A program made the translations under genes and the position numbers. The notes under the pieces are model-generated. The model saw only the letters and a program-made list of their open reading frames with translations, was not told the origin of the DNA and searched no databases. DNA of 20,406 bases from a virus, in IMG/VR virus record IMGVR_UViG_3300031227_000548, positions 1 through 20,406 of that record; one strand, written 5' to 3'. This document shows positions 1 to 7,428 of the stretch, one piece after another (the first letter of the stretch is position 1; every line of letters begins with the position of its first letter).

Positions 1-168
1 AAAGATTACAGGAAGGTTCACCACATGAGCCAACACCGCGACCCGCATTTCCTCAATAAACACCCGGCCAAGGCTGTCCTCAATGTCGTAGGTCTTCCCC
101 CCGATAAACGACTTTAATGTCGTTCCGTTCTCACTGCCCCTCGCATTCTTCAACATTCGGATCTTCAC
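1..168 (-). CDS. Small phage protein, N-terminal part (runs off the left end)
   Basis: The frame is open from a GTG at 168 to the window edge, giving 56 residues. The translation begins VKIRMLKNARGS and continues through GGKTYDIEDSLGRVFIEEM. I chose the GTG because GGAG lies 7 bases upstream; the ATG inside that site is in another frame. It is the next gene downstream in the head-gene series, after the 125-aa virion-type protein. Short proteins of this look (charged start, a 'G..YD...L...F' segment) are common between capsid and head-tail connector genes. I infer a head or connector accessory role but cannot assign a function. The C-terminus is outside the window. Confidence 0.6.
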   Translation of the reverse strand, partial: MKIRMLKNARGSENGTTLKSFIGGKTYDIEDSLGRVFIEEMRVAVLAHVVNLPVIF

Positions 169-193
169 GGTTCATCTCCGTTATGAGGTTAAA

Positions 194-227
194 GGATAGG
201 CCGAGCCACCTTATTCCCGGCCTACCC
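194..227 (-). promoter_or_regulatory. Intergenic hairpin between two late genes
   Basis: TAGGCCG at 197-203 is perfectly complementary to CGGCCTA at 218-224, with a 14-base loop. After one mismatch, two further G-C pairs extend it to 194/227. No U-run follows on the minus strand, so it is a poor intrinsic terminator. It may protect or process the transcript, or be a weak attenuator. It lies 26 bases upstream of the next start codon. Confidence 0.4.
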
Positions 228-243
228 TATCAGCAATGCCTTA

Positions 244-621
244 CTAAACGTGACGCAGAGGCCCGAGCACGTTGGTAACACCAAAGAGGCATGTGTCTGA
301 AGTTACAGTCACATAAGCTCTGGTATACCTGCCCATCGGATTCGGCACATTCAAAGTCTCAACTGCATTAGGCCCTGTAATGGTCGCCGTGTAATCATTC
401 CCGGTTGTTCCGTCATCATCGGTCCATGCACTATTATCATCAGAATACTGCACTTTCGCAACCAGATACCCATCAGTCGCATCATCCCCTAACTCCACAA
501 GAAAGGCTCCAGAATGCCCCGCTGCATGATCCTGAGAAGCACCGGCATCGGTTCCCGTACCAACGGAAACTGGCGGAAGCCCCTGAGCAACAGTGTAATT
601 AGTTCCAAGATCCATTTTCAT
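244..621 (-). CDS. Putative virion (head-associated) protein, 125 aa
   Basis: This 125-residue protein starts MKMDLGTNYT at 621, with AAGGAGA 9 bases upstream. It is rich in G, T, D and V and reads as a beta-sandwich: alternating strands such as GAFLVELGD and YLVAKVQYSDDNSAWTD, then a conserved-looking RYTRAYVTVT strand near residues 98-107. The combination 'vQ.SdD...W...' followed by 'RY.R...TV' is a pattern I associate with phage structural proteins encoded near capsid genes. The gene lies after the capsid and beta-helix genes, so a decoration or minor head role is likely but inferred. There is no signal peptide or membrane segment. A structured leader occupies the gap upstream. Confidence 0.7.
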   Translation of the reverse strand: MKMDLGTNYTVAQGLPPVSVGTGTDAGASQDHAAGHSGAFLVELGDDATDGYLVAKVQYSDDNSAWTDDDGTTGNDYTATITGPNAVETLNVPNPMGRYTRAYVTVTSDTCLFGVTNVLGPLRHV

Positions 622-653
622 GATATTATTCTCCTTTTGTCCCCCGGTTTAAA

Positions 654-713
654 TTTGTGGGAAGGCCACCCGGGAGTTAGTGGCGATTCAGACGTGGAGT
701 CCTATCCCACAAA
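654..713 (-). ncRNA. Structured 5' leader ahead of the 125-aa virion gene
   Basis: TTTGTGGGA (read on the minus strand from 713) pairs perfectly with TCCCACAAA ending at 654, giving a 9-bp outer stem. It encloses a GCCAC/GTGGC stem (665-669 with 680-684) and a small GAC/GTC hairpin. The element ends about 33 bases before the start codon of the virion gene. No U-tract follows it, so it resembles a leader or processing element more than a terminator. No promoter with consensus hexamers is obvious directly upstream. Confidence 0.4.
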
Positions 714-722
714 ATTGTTTAT

Positions 723-881
723 TTAAAAAGCTCCGCCAGCACCCGCCGTAACTGCTCCAGTTGAATCGAGAGCTGTCCAATAGATGTGGAAGATCATTGA
801 TCCAGCATCTATAGCATTTGTCTCGACTGTATAACCAATATCCTGCCCCCCGCCCCTGGTTAATGGTTTAAAATCCTTCTG
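723..881 (-). pseudogene. In-frame 52-codon coding remnant (or readthrough extension) after the beta-helix gene
   Basis: Directly after the TAA of the 676-aa gene the same frame stays open for 52 codons to a TAA at 723-725. It reads QKDFKPLTRGGGQDIGYTVE, later GSMIFHIYWTALDSTGAV, and ends GAGGAF. It looks like protein and resembles the C-terminus of the upstream gene: 'GDITFYVRYMPLSNAAVMTA' compared with 'GSMIFHIYWTALDSTGAVTA'. I see no start codon with a ribosome binding site ahead of it. It is either the 3' remnant of a related gene left by recombination, or a C-terminal extension made by stop readthrough. I favour the remnant. Confidence 0.5.
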
Positions 882-2912
882 TTAGGGAGCCGCTGTCATA
901 ACAGCCGCATTCGATAACGGCATATACCGGACATAAAACGTGATATCTCCGGTTGCAGACGTGGCCACAACAGCCGCGAGTTCCAGCGATCCAATCGGCA
1001 CTACTATGCCGGAATAAGCGGCAAGTCCGATAGCCACCCCATCAGCGTGGGCAATGAGATTGTTAGCAACAACCCCGTCCCACGTTATTAGATTACCAAC
1101 CAGCAACCCATTAACTTCCAGGGCGGTCCCGGTCGTGCCGAATACCGTATCGCCAGCCGGAGAGGTCGGGTCCACATTATAATTGATAAGGCAACTCTTG
1201 CCTTCAATCTGGGTTACGATTATCCCGATTATCTCAATAATCTTGACCGGACCGCCACTAATAACAAATAGGTCCTGGAGACCATTCGTAAGCCCTACCA
1301 GGGCTTTTGAAACGGTCTGTACTGCCTGGGGCTGCATTGCTGCGGTATCGGCCAGGGTATCGGTGGTCTTTACCCCCAAAGCCTCCAGGGAGTCAGTTGA
1401 ATTATCATAGGTTGAAGCGACCGCTGTAGCATCGTCGCCCATGATATAGGCAAAAATAGACTCTTGAGCTACACTTGCGGGATAAGCCGCTGTTCCATCT
1501 GCTGTCTTAACAAGATGGTCTAAGAGATCAGTGACGTTTGCCGCCACAACACGCGCCTCTAAATTAGTATCAGCTACCTGAGTTCCAATAGCTTCCAGGC
1601 TATCGGTTGTATTATTATAGGTTGATGCTGTCGCTGCTGCCCCTGCACACATCATCATGGCAACAATGCTGTCCGTAGTCAGCGGAACAGGGTAAACTTC
1701 CGTCCCGGCAGCCGTATTAATCAAATGATCCAGGTCTTCGGCCTCAAGTGCATCCGTGGCCTCACCTTCGATGGCCGCCAAAGCTGTAGAGTTCCAGCTC
1801 GTGGAATTGGCACTGTTCGGAATCAAATCATACAGGGAAGAGTCGCTCATCTCTGTATCAGTACCAATCTTACCCTGAAGACTATCAGTAGTTGTAGAAT
1901 TTATTGCCCCAATAGTTGCCGGTCCATCTGCCCCCAAAACGACAGGGCCTGAAGTGGAATTAGCAACCGCATCATCATCCCAAAGCACATTAGACATGGT
2001 AAGTGAGCCAGGATCAACCGCCGTACCCTGTGCATCGGTCCGAACCAGAATATCCTTGATAGATCCAAGTGCCGCCGCAGTGAACTCAATACCATGCTCA
2101 CCGTTAGTTAAGTTAGTTATACATCCACCAGAAATCAGCACCTCAAGATCAGCCGTGTCAGACCATATTGCACTGACGGCATATTCTCCGTAGAGATATG
2201 GATCAATCACTCTAAGGTTGTTATTAACCCCATTTCCAGCCTCAAGAAAATGACCAGCCCCAGTAGCATCCGCAGTGAACTGAACTGGACGGATGATAGA
2301 TACCCCATCAGCCCCAGCCGCCAAATCAATCGCATCCACAAATTCAAAGGATGAAGTTGTAGGCTCCGGGAAGTAGGCATCAATCAACTCGAAATTATCT
2401 CCACCAGCTTCCACTGCGATTCCAATGACAACTGCACTGATCCCAGCAAGATACTGACCACCTAAGATCCGGCAATTAGCAGCACCAACAGCAATAGTAC
2501 CATCAGTATCAGTAAAAGTATAAACGGCTTGCGCCCCAAAAGCTCCATGATGGATGATCGTAATTCCTGCCTTATCCAAGTCAAATCCATCAGCGGCGGC
2601 AAAACTCTCTGCATGACCGGCAGCGACCCTAATCAAATCGCCATTACTGGCGGTCGCAAGGTTAATAGCCGCATCCACGGTCAAGGCTGCGTTTGTCCAT
2701 GATGTCCCGGCATCTGTTCCGGTTGCACCAGAATCCACGTACCAAACGTTCCCACTTGTTTCTATTCCAAGTCCTGCTTCAAATACAGGCACATTCATAA
2801 CGGTCAGATCCTGAGTCCTTACCCAGGGCCTATACGCATCAACTCCAAAAGCACTTGTGCTGAAAAACATTACAACCATAAACACAAGCGCGGTCATTCT
2901 TAACTGTTTCAT
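882..2912 (-). CDS. Large beta-helix-like virion protein with an N-terminal signal peptide, 676 aa
   Basis: Residues 1-23 look like a Sec signal peptide: MKQLR, a hydrophobic core ALVFMVVMFF, then STSAFG before VDAYRPW. The start is firm, with AAAGGAG 9 bases upstream. Residues about 55-300 begin with VWYVDSGATGTDAGTSW and run as short G/A/D-rich strands typical of parallel beta-helix phage proteins. Residues about 395-525 hold two copies of a module starting LDHLINTAAGTEVYP and LDHLVKTADGTAAYP, each ending STYxNxTDSLEA(I/L)G. The C-terminal part is beta-rich. The gene directly follows the capsid gene, so I infer a head decoration, spike or fibre-like protein. A secretion signal is odd for a virion protein. 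The function is not established. Confidence 0.7.
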   Translation of the reverse strand: MKQLRMTALVFMVVMFFSTSAFGVDAYRPWVRTQDLTVMNVPVFEAGLGIETSGNVWYVDSGATGTDAGTSWTNAALTVDAAINLATASNGDLIRVAAGHAESFAAADGFDLDKAGITIIHHGAFGAQAVYTFTDTDGTIAVGAANCRILGGQYLAGISAVVIGIAVEAGGDNFELIDAYFPEPTTSSFEFVDAIDLAAGADGVSIIRPVQFTADATGAGHFLEAGNGVNNNLRVIDPYLYGEYAVSAIWSDTADLEVLISGGCITNLTNGEHGIEFTAAALGSIKDILVRTDAQGTAVDPGSLTMSNVLWDDDAVANSTSGPVVLGADGPATIGAINSTTTDSLQGKIGTDTEMSDSSLYDLIPNSANSTSWNSTALAAIEGEATDALEAEDLDHLINTAAGTEVYPVPLTTDSIVAMMMCAGAAATASTYNNTTDSLEAIGTQVADTNLEARVVAANVTDLLDHLVKTADGTAAYPASVAQESIFAYIMGDDATAVASTYDNSTDSLEALGVKTTDTLADTAAMQPQAVQTVSKALVGLTNGLQDLFVISGGPVKIIEIIGIIVTQIEGKSCLINYNVDPTSPAGDTVFGTTGTALEVNGLLVGNLITWDGVVANNLIAHADGVAIGLAAYSGIVVPIGSLELAAVVATSATGDITFYVRYMPLSNAAVMTAAP

Positions 2913-2936
2913 GATTTTTCTCCTTTCGCTTAATGT

Positions 2937-4157
2937 TTACGAAGCGGCTATCTTCACCGGGCAAAATGCCTCATCCAATGTGACCTGACCACCAACTCTC
3001 TTTTTGATCAAGAAGCCTGTCTGGTCATACTCAGCATAACGTTCCACTAATCTCTGGACAGTCACGCCAGCACGGTCGCGGATCTTGTATCCGGCATTGA
3101 AGTCGCCAAACACAATCGGGTAAGCATTGGCTCCGATATCCGCCAGACCTTCTGGGTTCACGATCGGCTTCCCTAACAGCATAGCAGGGCCACCAGCCTG
3201 AACAGCAGGCTCCCATAAATATCGGCCCTCACCATCTTTCAGCTTCCTGATTACACCCTCTGTGGTTGAGTTAAAGGCCCATGTACCGTTCTGACGATAA
3301 ATACCCTTTGGGGTATAAAAGCACTCAATCAGAGCATCGACACCGTTATTGGAGGCATCACTCAAAGCCGCCGTCACACCAGAGGCCACATAAAGAGCCT
3401 GAACCCTGGAGTCAGCCACAACACCCTGTGGGCTGTCATCCCCGGCACCTACTGCAAAAGCGGTATCCTCGGCCTCGGCTAAAGCACGACCAAAAGCATC
3501 GGTCATTTCACCGATAATGTCAGCATCCGAGTCATCAAGCGTGTTATTTGAAATAAGAGTCAAGGCACGACAATCATAGATCGTGATCCTTTCCCCGCCG
3601 GTTGTTAAGTCCTGCTGGGTTACGGCCAAACTCTGACGGCCCCATGCCACACTCGGCTTACTCAATGAACCTAAGACAACCAGATCGCGGCCAGTAGTCC
3701 CTACCTGGCAGACCGGCCTTAAAGCCGCAAGCTCATAAGCGTTCATGATAATGCCACTCTCAAAACTCGGAGGGATTAGAAACCCGCCATCAGCATCAGA
3801 CGTGCCACCTAAAGCCCTGATCTCTTCAGGGGTCATCATTTCCCGTCCGGTCTCACCAGCACCGTACCGCAGAAACTTCACAAAAGCAGACTCACGAAGC
3901 TCGGTTTCCTCATCAACTTCCTCGCCCTTGTCATTCTTAATCTTCGGCCTGTTCATCTTCGTTTCAAGCTCAGTCATCTCAGTTCTGAGGTTGGTTATTT
4001 CCTCGTTTGCCTTTTCAACAATCGCCATTGTCTCGGCAGTTGCTACCCCGCCTCTGGCTTCGGCTTCCCCAATCGCCTTGTCATTATGCTCCTTCAGGGT
4101 CTCAAAAGTTGTTGAGACTTCTTCGTGGAGCTTCTTCAGATCGTCCATTTCAGCCAT
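2937..4157 (-). CDS. Major capsid protein, HK97 fold, 406 aa
   Basis: This is the main shell protein of the phage head. Residues 1 to about 65 are a charged coiled coil (MAEMDDLKKLHEEV onward) matching the delta/scaffold region that the prohead protease removes in HK97-like phages. The mature part begins near SAFVKFLRYG and contains GGTSDADGGFLIPPSF, the hallmark N-arm of the family. It is followed by the E-loop and A-domain region, ending in IVFGDFNAGYKIRDRAGV and a beta-rich tail. I chose ATG 4157 because AGGAG lies 7 bases upstream; a TTG at 4163 would add two residues and fits less well. The protease stop is 2 bases upstream, so the two are translationally coupled. Confidence 0.95.
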   Translation of the reverse strand: MAEMDDLKKLHEEVSTTFETLKEHNDKAIGEAEARGGVATAETMAIVEKANEEITNLRTEMTELETKMNRPKIKNDKGEEVDEETELRESAFVKFLRYGAGETGREMMTPEEIRALGGTSDADGGFLIPPSFESGIIMNAYELAALRPVCQVGTTGRDLVVLGSLSKPSVAWGRQSLAVTQQDLTTGGERITIYDCRALTLISNNTLDDSDADIIGEMTDAFGRALAEAEDTAFAVGAGDDSPQGVVADSRVQALYVASGVTAALSDASNNGVDALIECFYTPKGIYRQNGTWAFNSTTEGVIRKLKDGEGRYLWEPAVQAGGPAMLLGKPIVNPEGLADIGANAYPIVFGDFNAGYKIRDRAGVTVQRLVERYAEYDQTGFLIKKRVGGQVTLDEAFCPVKIAAS

Positions 4158-4159
4158 GA

Positions 4160-5191
4160 TCAATCTCCTTCAAGTGATTCCCGTAGTTTTCTGATTTCTG
4201 AGGTTATAACGGTTGTTTCACTCGGTAGATCCGGCTCCTTGTTTTCAAGTAGACCCTTAAACCGTGCGCGTTCAGCCTCACTAAATCCGCCTTCTCTCAA
4301 TTCGTCGCAAAGTGTTTTCACGGCTTCGCTTCTCTGCTCTTGGTGAGCTGCCTGCACTTCTTCTGACAGCTCGGCCAGTTTATCTCGTTTATCCTGTGGT
4401 AATATCTGTCCCTTTGCCAATATTCTTAATTCATCCATCGTTAAAGAGGTATCCTGTGCAATCGCGGCAAGATCCCCTTTACTGTAGTCATATAAAGCAC
4501 TGACAAGCTCGTTATCCGTGGGGATGGTTCTGGACTCTTGTGCAAGGTACTCTTTCGCCCATGACAGATACGCCTTACTAAAATCCTGTGTTGCAGACCG
4601 GAGAAGCCCCAGATCCGCCCCACCTTCGGCCCACCATATATCATCAAGGGTTCGGTATAGGCTCTCAAGTAACAGCCAGCCACGTTGTCCTAAGAGGCTT
4701 AGATCAACAGTCTCACCAAAGCTCTCAGCCCTGACACTCACAATCTTGGCCTGCTCATTAGCCGGGAAGATTACCGGGGACACTTCCATGCACCGCACTT
4801 CTGAGATTACCCGGACTTCATCCTCGATCTTGTCTTTCAGGACATTGAACCCGAAGCTCATAGCATCCACATCCCCCGCCCTCAGATGAGCAAATGCCTC
4901 ACGGCCCGCATTAGTCTCCATGTTGATCTGGCCTTTGATCCAAGGACCATAGGTGTCCTCACGGCATTCAATGACATGGCCTATCAGATTGTTATGATCC
5001 CAGAGCATCTTGATCTTGTCGCCTCGCTCCTGGAACGTTTTCTTGAAACTCCCAGGCAAAAACGTAGACCTGTACTCATCCACGCTTCCAAATCTCGTCA
5101 AATATGCCTCAAGTATCCCCTCATCAGTGGTGGATCTAATCTCACCGGCTGACCTGACTTCCTTCTCAATTTCCTTTGCAGTGGTTTCCAT
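4160..5191 (-). CDS. Prohead serine protease, HK97 family, with a long C-terminal extension, 343 aa
   Basis: It cleaves the scaffold region of the capsid protein during head maturation. Candidate catalytic residues are His66 in MLWDHNN and Ser112 in DVDAMSFGF, with an acidic partner likely in CMEVSPVIFPANEQ (around Glu136). The protease domain ends near residue 155. A further 190 residues are mostly helical and charged (SLYRTLDDIWWAEGG onward to LRESLEGD), much longer than a minimal family member. The extension could serve as internal scaffold, which is an inference. The gene lies directly ahead of the capsid gene, as in other HK97-like head clusters. Confidence 0.9.
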   Translation of the reverse strand: METTAKEIEKEVRSAGEIRSTTDEGILEAYLTRFGSVDEYRSTFLPGSFKKTFQERGDKIKMLWDHNNLIGHVIECREDTYGPWIKGQINMETNAGREAFAHLRAGDVDAMSFGFNVLKDKIEDEVRVISEVRCMEVSPVIFPANEQAKIVSVRAESFGETVDLSLLGQRGWLLLESLYRTLDDIWWAEGGADLGLLRSATQDFSKAYLSWAKEYLAQESRTIPTDNELVSALYDYSKGDLAAIAQDTSLTMDELRILAKGQILPQDKRDKLAELSEEVQAAHQEQRSEAVKTLCDELREGGFSEAERARFKGLLENKEPDLPSETTVITSEIRKLRESLEGD

Positions 5192-5212
5192 TTGTACCTC
5201 CGGCTGCGTTGA

Positions 5213-5344
5213 TTAACAGTTGCCCTTCCTACCACCAGTTTTAGGGCCGGTTCCTTTTCCACCAGCCACGCCTTTACCACCACCCTGTCCACTCCTTGGT
5301 CCTCTTGCTCCAGATGGAGGTCCTGTTCCACTTCCTCTTGGCAT
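5213..5344 (-). CDS. Glycine-rich small protein, 43 aa
   Basis: ATG at 5344 has GAGGGGGTG 7-8 bases upstream. The product starts MPRGSGTGPPSGARG, continues with GQGGGKGVAGGKGTG and ends GRKGNC. It is about 40% glycine, basic, and has one cysteine at the end. It fills most of the gap between the Mu F-like gene and the protease. The start motif 'MPRG.GTGP' recalls small Gly-rich proteins seen in phages and bacteria, some of which carry a downstream zinc-binding CxxC segment that is absent here. No function can be assigned. A longer frame on the same strand overlaps it (5098-5331) but lacks this ribosome binding site and runs far into the protease gene. Confidence 0.55.
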   Translation of the reverse strand: MPRGSGTGPPSGARGPRSGQGGGKGVAGGKGTGPKTGGRKGNC

Positions 5345-5356
5345 TAGTTCACCCCC

Positions 5357-5428
5357 TCAATTCAAACAAACTTCCCACGTGAACGTATAGAACTCTGCGT
5401 AATACCTGAATATTGTTATCGGTCTCAT
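5357..5428 (-). CDS. Possible 23-aa peptide gene
   Basis: ATG at 5428 starts directly after the Mu F-like stop codon, with GAGGA at a suitable distance inside the end of that gene. It encodes MRPITIFRYYAEFYTFTWEV and three more residues. The next gene's ribosome binding site begins right after its TGA. The tight packing supports translation. The length and lack of a recognisable family keep confidence low. It is aromatic-rich with no clear membrane segment. Confidence 0.3.
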   Translation of the reverse strand: MRPITIFRYYAEFYTFTWEVCLN

Positions 5429-5429
5429 T

Positions 5430-6098
5430 CTATTCCTCGATCGGCAATATCGCTTCAGGGGTCAACTCGCCTTTCCCTCTCAGCTCGAACAGAAGTCCGC
5501 ACCGGCAATTCACACGTTCCGCCGCTGATAACAGGCTGTCCCCGGGATATCGGCCACCATTGCTGAACGTCTTGTCGATATCGACTGCCTGCCCGTTCAA
5601 CTTCTGATGCCTCGGTCTGACATGGGTGTCACCGGCACTGCTCCAAATTTTCGTATCTGCTCCCACGAGTTTTCCTGACAACCACTGCCCTTGACTGGCC
5701 GCCGCACCCGTAACAGTCCGGGCAATCCTTAACGCTCTCGCAGACTCAAATAAGCCCGTATCCATTATAGCCTGTTGAAGCCGTGCCATATTCCAGCCGT
5801 CCTTCACACCCTCTTTCATCTGTTTGTCGATCTTGTCAATAGTGCCATCCTGTATGTCCGTCATTTCTCTCAGGATATCCATCTCACTATCCAATGCCTC
5901 GGCCAGCGGATCAACAGCCTCCCTCTTCTCAACCACCACGTCCCGCCCAAACTCAAGCCCCACGTCAAGGTACACTTGTCTAATAAGATCCACCCAATCG
6001 TCATCAGCCATCGCAATGACACCTTTGATCTGTTTGCCACCGCCGTCCAGCTCACTGAATAGCATTGTCTGTTGGGTGCTGAGTAGATCCTCGACCAT
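5430..6098 (-). CDS. Phage Mu F-like minor head protein, 222 aa (may be made as a -1 frameshift extension of the portal)
   Basis: A minor head morphogenesis protein of the Mu gpF type. The C-terminal half carries the family pattern: ARALRIARTVTGAAASQGQW, then KIWSSAGDTHVRPRHQKLNG, GGRYPGDSLLSAAERVNCRC and a closing strand. ATG at 6098 has AGAAGGA 10 bases upstream, a rather long spacing. The same frame stays open upstream of this ATG through the portal stop to the A9 run at 6183-6191. There it reads TLTEKRASPEKQAERKDEI and AEKDIQPMVED, which looks like genuine helical protein. The natural product may therefore be longer, or fused to the portal. Portal and Mu F-like domains are neighbours or fused in many phages. 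Confidence 0.85.
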   Translation of the reverse strand: MVEDLLSTQQTMLFSELDGGGKQIKGVIAMADDDWVDLIRQVYLDVGLEFGRDVVVEKREAVDPLAEALDSEMDILREMTDIQDGTIDKIDKQMKEGVKDGWNMARLQQAIMDTGLFESARALRIARTVTGAAASQGQWLSGKLVGADTKIWSSAGDTHVRPRHQKLNGQAVDIDKTFSNGGRYPGDSLLSAAERVNCRCGLLFELRGKGELTPEAILPIEE

Positions 6099-6118
6099 AG
6101 GTTGTATGTCCTTCTCTG

Positions 6119-7393
6119 CTATTTCGTCTTTGCGTTCAGCTTGTTTCTCAGGGCTTGCTCGTTTCTCAGTAAGTGTATAGTGTTTTTTTTTATGTCCCTG
6201 TTCTCAGAACCCGCAGCCGATGATACTGTAAAATGGCTCTTATCCCAATCCTCATATTCGTCTACCCCAAAAGAGAATATCCGATTTATCTGCTCGAAAG
6301 GCACGCCCATGTTGAATAGAACCCGCCCTGTGTTCGCTCTGTCATATAATGCCCTTCGCATAGCAGGCACCTGGCTGATATTGTACGCGATCTTCTGGCC
6401 GGGTTTTAGTTCATCTATAAAGCTGTGATTAAAAGCATCGGCCATATCATCTAATAAGGGGATAACCGTTGACACCCAGAAGATAATCTCACTCTCTTTG
6501 AAGTTTGCAAAGGTCGCCCCTTCCATTGCCCCCAGATAAATAACCGGCATTCCAAACGCTATGCAAATCTGTTCACGGTTGAACTTCCTCGACTTAATAA
6601 AATCCATCTCAGCCGGGGTCATGGCAGTCCGGGTGTATTTTGCCTCACTACCCACAATCCCCATACGCCTTGCGTTTTTTGGTCCGGCATATTTCTCATT
6701 CAGCTTTTCAGATATCGCGTCCGCCTGGTCTTGACTTGTGAACTCACGCTTGAAGGATAACACCCCGTCTATCACGCCCCGGTTCTGCATGGCCGCCTTG
6801 TTGAAATCCTCCTGGTCATTGTCCACATCCACGGTCTTGCCAATGGCCTCTAAGGGTGATATGCCCACTAAGGGATTCGCCGGATTAAACAGCTTGAGGT
6901 GTATGATCTCATCAGGCTCAAAGGCTACGTTCTTTGACTTATCAAGCGTATACCCCTTGATCCATTCGTCAACTTCCTTCGCCGGGATAGGTGCGATCCG
7001 GTCTGGTGATATAGGCCATAGCTCCGTAGTCCTACCCCCGCCTTTAACCTTCTTTGCGTATGCGTTCCCGGTTAGCTCCTGCCATGAGACCAGCAATTCA
7101 AACAAGTCCTGCCTGGTTACATGAGGGTTTGGGTATTCAAACAACTTCGTCAGCGGGTCGTTCTCCTGTACCTCACCCTCTTCATTGACCACACCCCAGG
7201 GTACAGACGCCGCCGCCTTCGTTATCAAGTACACCACCCGGTATACAGTCCCGTTCTTTTGAAACCCCTCTTTCGTGGCTTTCGAGATTGTGAACTTCGA
7301 GTAAAGAGGCTGGCCTGTTTTGATCTGCCATATATCAGATACCGCATAATTCCGCTTACTGAACAGGGTCTTTAGTCTTTGGGTTATGGTCAT
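6119..7393 (-). CDS. Portal protein, HK97 family, 424 aa
   Basis: It forms the dodecameric ring at the head vertex through which DNA enters, and docks the terminase. Family features are GTVYRVVYLITKAAASVPWG near residue 50, LTGNAYAKKVK and ELWPISPDRI in the clip/wing region, FEPDEIIHLKLFNP, GISPLEAIGKTV, and the SRKFNREQICIAFGMP helix with its following loop. The start ATG has AAAAGGAACG directly upstream. The gene follows the winged-helix gene by 35 bases. Near the 3' end, codons ATA AAA AAA AAC form an A9 run with a canonical -1 slippery heptamer. The zero-frame tail after it is 20 residues and ends at TAG 6119. Confidence 0.93.
   Translation of the reverse strand: MTITQRLKTLFSKRNYAVSDIWQIKTGQPLYSKFTISKATKEGFQKNGTVYRVVYLITKAAASVPWGVVNEEGEVQENDPLTKLFEYPNPHVTRQDLFELLVSWQELTGNAYAKKVKGGGRTTELWPISPDRIAPIPAKEVDEWIKGYTLDKSKNVAFEPDEIIHLKLFNPANPLVGISPLEAIGKTVDVDNDQEDFNKAAMQNRGVIDGVLSFKREFTSQDQADAISEKLNEKYAGPKNARRMGIVGSEAKYTRTAMTPAEMDFIKSRKFNREQICIAFGMPVIYLGAMEGATFANFKESEIIFWVSTVIPLLDDMADAFNHSFIDELKPGQKIAYNISQVPAMRRALYDRANTGRVLFNMGVPFEQINRIFSFGVDEYEDWDKSHFTVSSAAGSENRDIKKNTIHLLRNEQALRNKLNAKTK
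6182..6188 (-). promoter_or_regulatory. Candidate programmed -1 frameshift site A_AAA_AAC
   Basis: In the portal frame the codons are ATA AAA AAA AAC ACT, so the heptamer A AAA AAC lies in the correct phase, at the 3' end of a run of nine A. An AGGGA about 10 bases from the heptamer could act as the stimulatory internal Shine-Dalgarno known from bacterial dnaX-type sites. After a -1 slip the frame enters the Mu F-like gene without a stop. I see no strong stimulatory hairpin downstream. An alternative is a recent indel in the A-run that split a fused gene. Confidence 0.55.
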
Positions 7394-7428
7394 ATCGTTC
7401 CTTTTGGAGCGTTACGGTTGCTGGCATA

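Noticed and set aside
3745-4194. 149-codon open frame on the plus strand
   Set aside because: It lies antisense to the capsid gene, whose product is unmistakable. Its serine-rich translation is typical of a shadow frame.
5098-5331. 77-codon open frame on the minus strand overlapping the protease start
   Set aside because: It lacks a good ribosome binding site and overlaps the protease by 94 bases. The Gly-rich frame at 5213-5344 has a strong site and fits the gap.
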